Shown piece after piece: positions 60,327 through 64,000 of a DNA stretch of 64,000 nt. The position numbers and the translations under genes were made by a program. Source of the stretch: Curtobacterium flaccumfaciens (GTDB lineage Bacteria > Actinomycetota > Actinomycetes > Actinomycetales > Microbacteriaceae); assembly GCA_029689965.1 (NCBI GenBank), contig CP121450.1, positions 2,976,001 to 3,040,000 on the forward strand, in the 5' to 3' direction. Numbering within the stretch: the stretch's first letter is position 1; every line of letters begins with the position of its first letter. The notes below the pieces were generated by a model. It had not been told where the DNA came from and did no database searches. It saw only the letters and a list, made by a program, of their open reading frames with translations.

Positions 60327-60539
60327 TCAGACCAGCAGGAGGATGCCCGCCACGACCGCGGCGACGGCGATGACCAACGCGATCAGCAGCAGCACGAGGT
60401 GCACCGTGTAGAACGTGGTCGGCCTCCCGGCCGCGTCACGCGCCCGGGAGTCCTTCGCGACCCGCTGGAAGAAGCGCGGCCAGGTGACGACGTTGAAGAC
60501 GGCACCGATGAACAGGACGACAGCTGCGAAGACGGTCAC
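60327..60539 (-). CDS. SCO4848 family small membrane protein (70 aa)
   Basis: Intact, two membrane segments (AAVVLFIGAVFNVVTWPRFF and VHLVLLLIALVIAVAAVVAGILLLV). The WPRFFQRVAKDSRA and TTFYTVHLVL segments match the SCO4848 family of actinobacteria. The start is GTG at 60539, 6 bp after TAGGAT, leaderless. Function unknown; the family is widely conserved in actinobacteria near cell-wall genes. Confidence 0.78.
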   Translation of the reverse strand: MTVFAAVVLFIGAVFNVVTWPRFFQRVAKDSRARDAAGRPTTFYTVHLVLLLIALVIAVAAVVAGILLLV

Positions 60540-60626
60540 CCGACGATCCTAGACACCGCCCGACGGAGCCGGTGGTGCTCGGCCGCCCCCAACGCGGCCG
60601 AGTCCCGCCCCGGCGACCACTCGAAA

Positions 60627-60642
60627 TGTAGCAACTGCTACA
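60627..60642. promoter_or_regulatory. 16-bp perfect palindrome, operator-like
   Basis: TGTAGCA-AC-TGCTACA. It lies in the ~250-bp gap between the SCO4848 gene and the end of the XRE-ImmA-membrane protein unit; both neighbours are minus strand. No gene is visible in 60540-60788. It may be a repressor site for a promoter of the SCO4848 gene, although its own -10 box is closer to the start. Confidence 0.5.
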
Positions 60643-60788
60643 GACCATACACGGCGACGGCGACGGCGTCGAGCGATCCGGCGGGGCGCCGTCCCGTCCA
60701 CTGCGGCAGGACGCACCCGCGACCACGTGGAGCGCGCGGGGCAGCACGACGAGGAGCCCGCCGGGCGGGCACGACGAGGAGCGGCCTG

Positions 60789-61715
60789 CTACGCGGCGTC
60801 GAGCGCTGCCTCGGCGTCGGCCAGCGCCTGTCGCTCGGCTTCGCTCAGGGTCCGCCGCGTGTGCCGAGCGCCGTCGTTGATCTCGACGATCAGCCGGCTG
60901 AGCCGCGTCGCGGGGTCGCCGGAGTCCGGGTAGGCGTTGTCGGTGCCGACGCGCTCGTGCAGGGGCGCGAGGCGGCGGAGCGCGGCCTCGACCCGGCGGG
61001 ACCGCCGACGCCGGGAGACCTGGTGGCCGATCACGAGCAGGAGCATCCCCGACGAGACGCAGATCACGGCGCCCGGGGTCGCCACGTCGTACGGGAGCGT
61101 CAGGGCGCGCGTGAGACCGAGGTGACCGACCACGTGTGCGACGTCCATCACGACGACGACCACCATCCGGACGACGCCGAGCACGCCGCCGAGCACGAGG
61201 ACCCACAGTCCGACGAGGTCCGTGGTGGTCCGGGCCTCACGAAGGTGCAGGACGCAGATCAATCCGGTGGCACCGAGCGCCACCCCGAGGTACACCGTCT
61301 GCGCCACCGAGTACACCGTCGCAGCCGGGTGCTGCCCGGCGTCGAGCATGAACGTCGTCGTGGTCCCGGGCTTGTCGAGCACGGCGAACGCCGCGACCAC
61401 CACCACGCCGACACCGAAACACGTCACCACGATCGCGTTCCGGAGCCACGGCCGAGCCGCACCGACCGCCTTCGCCACGCCCCACAACAGCGTGCTCGTG
61501 CCCGCGACCATGAGGCAGTCGCTGATGACCGTGACGACGTTGAACCCGCCGACCAGCGGATCGAGCCACAGGTAGAGCGGGTCGACGTTCGTGACGATGG
61601 TCGCCGCGAACAGCAGGAACGTCACCGCGAGCGTCCGGTCCTGCCCGCGCTGGAGCACGAACAGCGTCACCGTGCCGGCGATGAGGAGCACCGCCTGGAC
61701 GACGGAGACGATCAC
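60789..61715 (-). CDS. Polytopic membrane protein, MAB_1171c/DUF6545-like (308 aa)
   Basis: Intact. About seven membrane segments in the N-terminal 220 residues (VIVSVVQAVLLIAGTVTLFVL, NAIVVTCFGVGVVVVAAFAV, GLWVLVLGGVLGVVRMVVVVV, GAVICVSSGMLLLVIGHQV), then a basic, charged cytoplasmic tail (RRRSRRVEAALRRLAPLHERVG). This matches the architecture of MAB_1171c-type putative transporters, found beside XRE and ImmA genes in actinobacteria. GTG at 61715 overlaps the ImmA stop. Possible role: membrane partner or target of the regulator pair. Confidence 0.7.
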   Translation of the reverse strand: MIVSVVQAVLLIAGTVTLFVLQRGQDRTLAVTFLLFAATIVTNVDPLYLWLDPLVGGFNVVTVISDCLMVAGTSTLLWGVAKAVGAARPWLRNAIVVTCFGVGVVVVAAFAVLDKPGTTTTFMLDAGQHPAATVYSVAQTVYLGVALGATGLICVLHLREARTTTDLVGLWVLVLGGVLGVVRMVVVVVMDVAHVVGHLGLTRALTLPYDVATPGAVICVSSGMLLLVIGHQVSRRRRSRRVEAALRRLAPLHERVGTDNAYPDSGDPATRLSRLIVEINDGARHTRRTLSEAERQALADAEAALDAA

Positions 61716-62185
61716 CCGAACACCCCGCGGAACGCACTCGGACGGTCGCGGTGGCCGCGGATGAGCCCGGCGAGCCGGTCGGCGAAGACCTCGGCCTCGT
61801 GTTCGTACTCGTTCGAGAACAGCCCGCGGGCGAGGGCCCGCTCGACCCGGTACTCCGGAAGGTCGGGGATGACGTCGCGGATGTACGCGGCCTGCGGTGC
61901 GTGGTCCTGGTGCCGGTGCAGGATGTGCCCGAGCTCGTGGCCGATCACGAACGACCGGAACGTGCGCGACGCCGTGGGCGAGATCATCACGAGGTGGTGC
62001 CGTTCGAGCGTCGCCACGAAACCGCAGACCGGCTCCGCCGCGAGGAACGCCTCTTCCCGCACGACGATCGGCTTGCCGACGATCTCCGCCGCCGCCGAGA
62101 CCGCCTGGTCGACGTCCGACCAGCGCTCGGCGACACCGCGCGCCCAGAAGGTCTCGACGAGGACGGAGCCGGCGTGCGCCGTCAT
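61712..62185 (-). CDS. ImmA/IrrE-type metallopeptidase
   Basis: Intact, 157 residues. The zinc motif is IGHELGHILHRHQDH (HExxH), with a downstream Glu in EYEHEAEVFADRLAG, the classic ImmA/IrrE arrangement. These proteases cleave a partner repressor to relieve repression, as in ICEBs1 ImmA-ImmR. The N-terminus begins four bases inside the XRE gene, and the C-terminus overlaps the membrane protein gene, giving a coupled three-gene unit. Confidence 0.9.
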   Translation of the reverse strand: MTAHAGSVLVETFWARGVAERWSDVDQAVSAAAEIVGKPIVVREEAFLAAEPVCGFVATLERHHLVMISPTASRTFRSFVIGHELGHILHRHQDHAPQAAYIRDVIPDLPEYRVERALARGLFSNEYEHEAEVFADRLAGLIRGHRDRPSAFRGVFG

Positions 62186-62622
62186 GCGACGCTCCCCCGC
62201 TCCGACTCCTCCTCGAGCACCTCGGCGATGCGCCGGAGCGCCTCCGGCGAGAGCTCACCGGGGAACGTCCTGGCCGCGAAGCCGCTCACACGCGCCGATC
62301 GGAGGGACCGGACGAGCGCGAGCTGCGCACCGATGCGCTCCGGCACGTCGCTGTCCTCGAGCAGGAAGCGCTCGTCGACCTCGAAGAACCCCGCGAGCAG
62401 GCGGAGGAGCCCTGTGTCCCGGTTCCGACGCCCGTCACCGGAGAGCATGTACGTCCACTTCGCACGGGACAGCGAACCGCCCTGCTCGGCCACGTACTCC
62501 TCGATCGCGGCGAACGGCACGGGCGAGCCCCGCTGGGCTTCCTCGAAGTCGAGGAGCAGGCTGAGCCGGCGCGCGAGCTCCGCGGCGTCGAGGACGCCGC
62601 CCTTCGGATCTGCTGTCGCCAT
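62182..62622 (-). CDS. XRE-family HTH regulator
   Basis: Intact, 146 residues from the ATG at 62622 (AGGAG 10 bp upstream; an earlier in-frame ATG at 62649 is possible). The HTH region reads ARRLSLLLDFEEAQRGSPVPFAAIEEYVAEQGGSLSRAKWTYMLSGDGRRNRDTGLLRLLAGFFEVDERFL, an XRE-like DNA-binding and dimerisation domain of the type paired with ImmA. TACCAT (62668-62663) is a likely -10 box. It probably represses its own operon until cleaved by the next gene product. Confidence 0.85.
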   Translation of the reverse strand: MATADPKGGVLDAAELARRLSLLLDFEEAQRGSPVPFAAIEEYVAEQGGSLSRAKWTYMLSGDGRRNRDTGLLRLLAGFFEVDERFLLEDSDVPERIGAQLALVRSLRSARVSGFAARTFPGELSPEALRRIAEVLEEESERGSVA

Positions 62623-62705
62623 GTCGATCGGACTCCTCCCCAGCCGCACGTCGTGCAGGACATGGTAGCGCGGCCGACGCGGTCTCCGCCGCTACCCTCG
62701 GGATG

Positions 62706-63353
62706 GTGACCCCGCGCTTCCCGTCGACGATCGCCGCGGCGGTGGAGCACGAGATCGTGATCACGAAGTCGCGGTTCATCACCACCGTGGCCCCCGTCAC
62801 GATGCTCGAGGACGCCGAACGGGTGATCGCCGAGGTCCGCCGTCGCCACTGGGACGCCCGGCACAACTGCACCGCCATGGTCACGGGGGTGCTCGGCGAC
62901 CAGGCACGCTCCTCCGACGACGGCGAACCCTCGGGAACGGCGGGCGTGCCGATGCTCGATGTCCTCCGGCGGCGCGGGCTGACCGACGTCGTCGCGGTCG
63001 TCACGCGGTACTTCGGCGGCGTCAAGCTGGGCGCCGGCGGCCTCGTCCGGGCCTACTCGACCTCGGTGTCCGAGGCGCTCGACCGGACGGCGCTCGTCCA
63101 CCGGCGAGCGCTGACCCGGGTCGCCGTGGACGTCCCGCACGCCGACGCCGGCCGCATCGACAACGTGCTGCGCGACTGGGCCAGGCACCACGACGCGACG
63201 CTCGGCGACCCGGCGTACCGCACCACCGCGGTCTTCGAGCTGTGGGTCCCGGCCGACACGCTGGAGCAGCTCCGCGCCGCCCTCGCCGAGGCGTCGTCCG
63301 GCGCCCTCGCTCCCCTCGTCGGCGAGGAACGCGTCGTCGACGTCGCCGGCTGA
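62706..63353 (+). CDS. YigZ/IMPACT family protein
   Basis: Intact, 215 residues from GTG 62706, chosen because the -10 box TACCCT (62693-62698) is 7 bp upstream; ATG 62703 is also in frame. Contains ARHNCTAMVTG, the signature DGEPSGTAGVPML, and VVTRYFGGVKLGAGGLVRAYS. The first part is the UPF0029 fold, the second a ferredoxin-like domain (DUF1949). Possibly a ribosome or translation-related factor; the bacterial role is not settled. Divergent from the XRE unit. Confidence 0.93.
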   Translation: MTPRFPSTIAAAVEHEIVITKSRFITTVAPVTMLEDAERVIAEVRRRHWDARHNCTAMVTGVLGDQARSSDDGEPSGTAGVPMLDVLRRRGLTDVVAVVTRYFGGVKLGAGGLVRAYSTSVSEALDRTALVHRRALTRVAVDVPHADAGRIDNVLRDWARHHDATLGDPAYRTTAVFELWVPADTLEQLRAALAEASSGALAPLVGEERVVDVAG

Positions 63354-63452
63354 CGCCGGCACGACGTCGCGTCGCCCGTCCGCGCGGGTTCGACGCCGAC
63401 CGTCGAGTCGGGCGTGTCCTGACCCGGTCGACCACCCCGGCCGGGAACGACG

Positions 63453-63481
63453 AAGGCCCCGACTCGACGAGCCGGGGCCTT
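63453..63481 (-). terminator. Terminator after tRNA-Lys
   Basis: AAGGCCCCG with CGGGGCCTT (arms at 63453-63461 and 63473-63481, loop GACTCGACGAG-like) lies 3 bp past the tRNA 3' end, so it ends the tRNA transcript. It also lies beyond the YigZ gene end. Confidence 0.85.
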
Positions 63482-63483
63482 GC

Positions 63484-63559
<76 letters not shown>

Positions 63560-63660
63560 GTTCGCCGCGATCCGGACTTCCGTGCCGCAACGGGAATCAA
63601 CAATAGCATGGGTTTCGCGTGCTCCTGACCACTCGGAGCACCGGATCGAACAGGAGCACC

Positions 63661-64000
63661 ATGACCGACCGTCTCGCCGCCGGCGACACCGCCCCCGACT
63701 TCACCCTGCCGGACCAGGACGGCGTCGAGCACTCGCTCGCGAGCCTGCGCGGCAGGAAGGTCATCGTCTACTTCTACCCGGCGGCCTCCACCCCCGGCTG
63801 CACCACCGAGGCGTGCGACTTCCGGGACAGCATGTCGTCCCTGCAGGCCGCGGGGTACGAGGTCCTCGGCGTCTCGAAGGACGAGCTCCCCGCCCTCAAG
63901 ACCTTCCAGCGCGAGCAGGCGCTCTCGTTCCCGCTGCTCAGCGATCCGGACCTCGCCGTGCACAAGGCCTACGGCGCCTGGGGCGAGAAGAACAACTACG
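63661..64000 (+). CDS. bcp: Thioredoxin-dependent peroxiredoxin, BCP/PrxQ type (partial, C-terminus outside window)
   Basis: First 113 residues present. AGGAG lies 5 bp before the ATG. DTAPDFTLPDQDG and the peroxidatic Cys in YFYPAASTPGCTTEACDFRD mark a BCP-type peroxiredoxin; the second Cys of the CTTEAC pair fits the atypical two-Cys form. The enzyme reduces peroxides using thioredoxin. A 7-bp dyad (GTGCTCC ... GGAGCAC) lies at 63619-63641 just before the ribosome site and may be an operator or hairpin. Confidence 0.9.
   Translation, partial: MTDRLAAGDTAPDFTLPDQDGVEHSLASLRGRKVIVYFYPAASTPGCTTEACDFRDSMSSLQAAGYEVLGVSKDELPALKTFQREQALSFPLLSDPDLAVHKAYGAWGEKNNY

Overview
The window is high-GC DNA from an actinobacterium of the family Microbacteriaceae, most likely Curtobacterium. 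The reasons are the 16S rRNA variable regions, the 16S-23S-5S order with no tRNA in the spacer, the many TANNNT promoters placed directly before start codons, and the gene families present (SCO4848, DUF6230/DUF6114, Ilv and serine pathway neighbours). Genus assignment is from memory of 16S signatures and was not searched.

Layout. 1-304 is the start of a sugar-type ABC substrate-binding lipoprotein with a LacI-like operator upstream. 570-15828 is an extracellular polysaccharide locus. The plus strand carries a GT2, a zinc-ribbon mini-protein, a GT14 enzyme, a Wzx-like flippase and a GT4. The minus strand carries a tightly overlapping operon (15828 to 7372) of three GT2 enzymes, a large polytopic membrane protein, a secreted PIG-L deacetylase with discoidin-like repeats and a membrane-anchored GH16 hydrolase, plus a separate GT2 at 1963-3276. 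16163-18924 is a single-module NRPS-like protein (A-PCP-TE). 19235-27546 holds tRNA-Gln, a thioredoxin-reductase-like flavoprotein, gltX and one rRNA operon. 27643-39812 is amino-acid biosynthesis (FAH hydrolase, ilvE, leuB, serA, two small membrane proteins, mtlD, ilvC, ilvN, ilvB, ilvD). 39904-49665 is rich in osmotic-stress genes: otsB/otsA trehalose synthesis, a CorA-type channel, an ArsB/SLC13-type permease, an MscS channel and a glycine-betaine ABC system. 50087-64000 is mixed: an amino-acid permease, a divergent aldo-keto reductase/TetR pair, a two-component system with a PepSY lipoprotein, a TetR-DUF6230-DUF6114-secreted protein cluster, an XRE-ImmA-membrane protein module, a YigZ protein, tRNA-Lys and bcp.

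A dominant technical feature is that roughly two thirds of the protein genes are broken by one or more one-base frame changes, nearly all of them at short G or C runs. Reading across each break restores a full-length, conserved protein, including essential ones (gltX, ilvC, serine and leucine pathway neighbours). I therefore treat them as sequence errors and annotate whole genes across the breaks.

The most interesting biology is the polysaccharide locus with its extracytoplasmic tailoring enzymes, the A-PCP-TE protein beside it, a family of long near-perfect palindromes reused as terminators, a 19-bp tandem array closed by an inverted copy, and a widespread leaderless-start signature.
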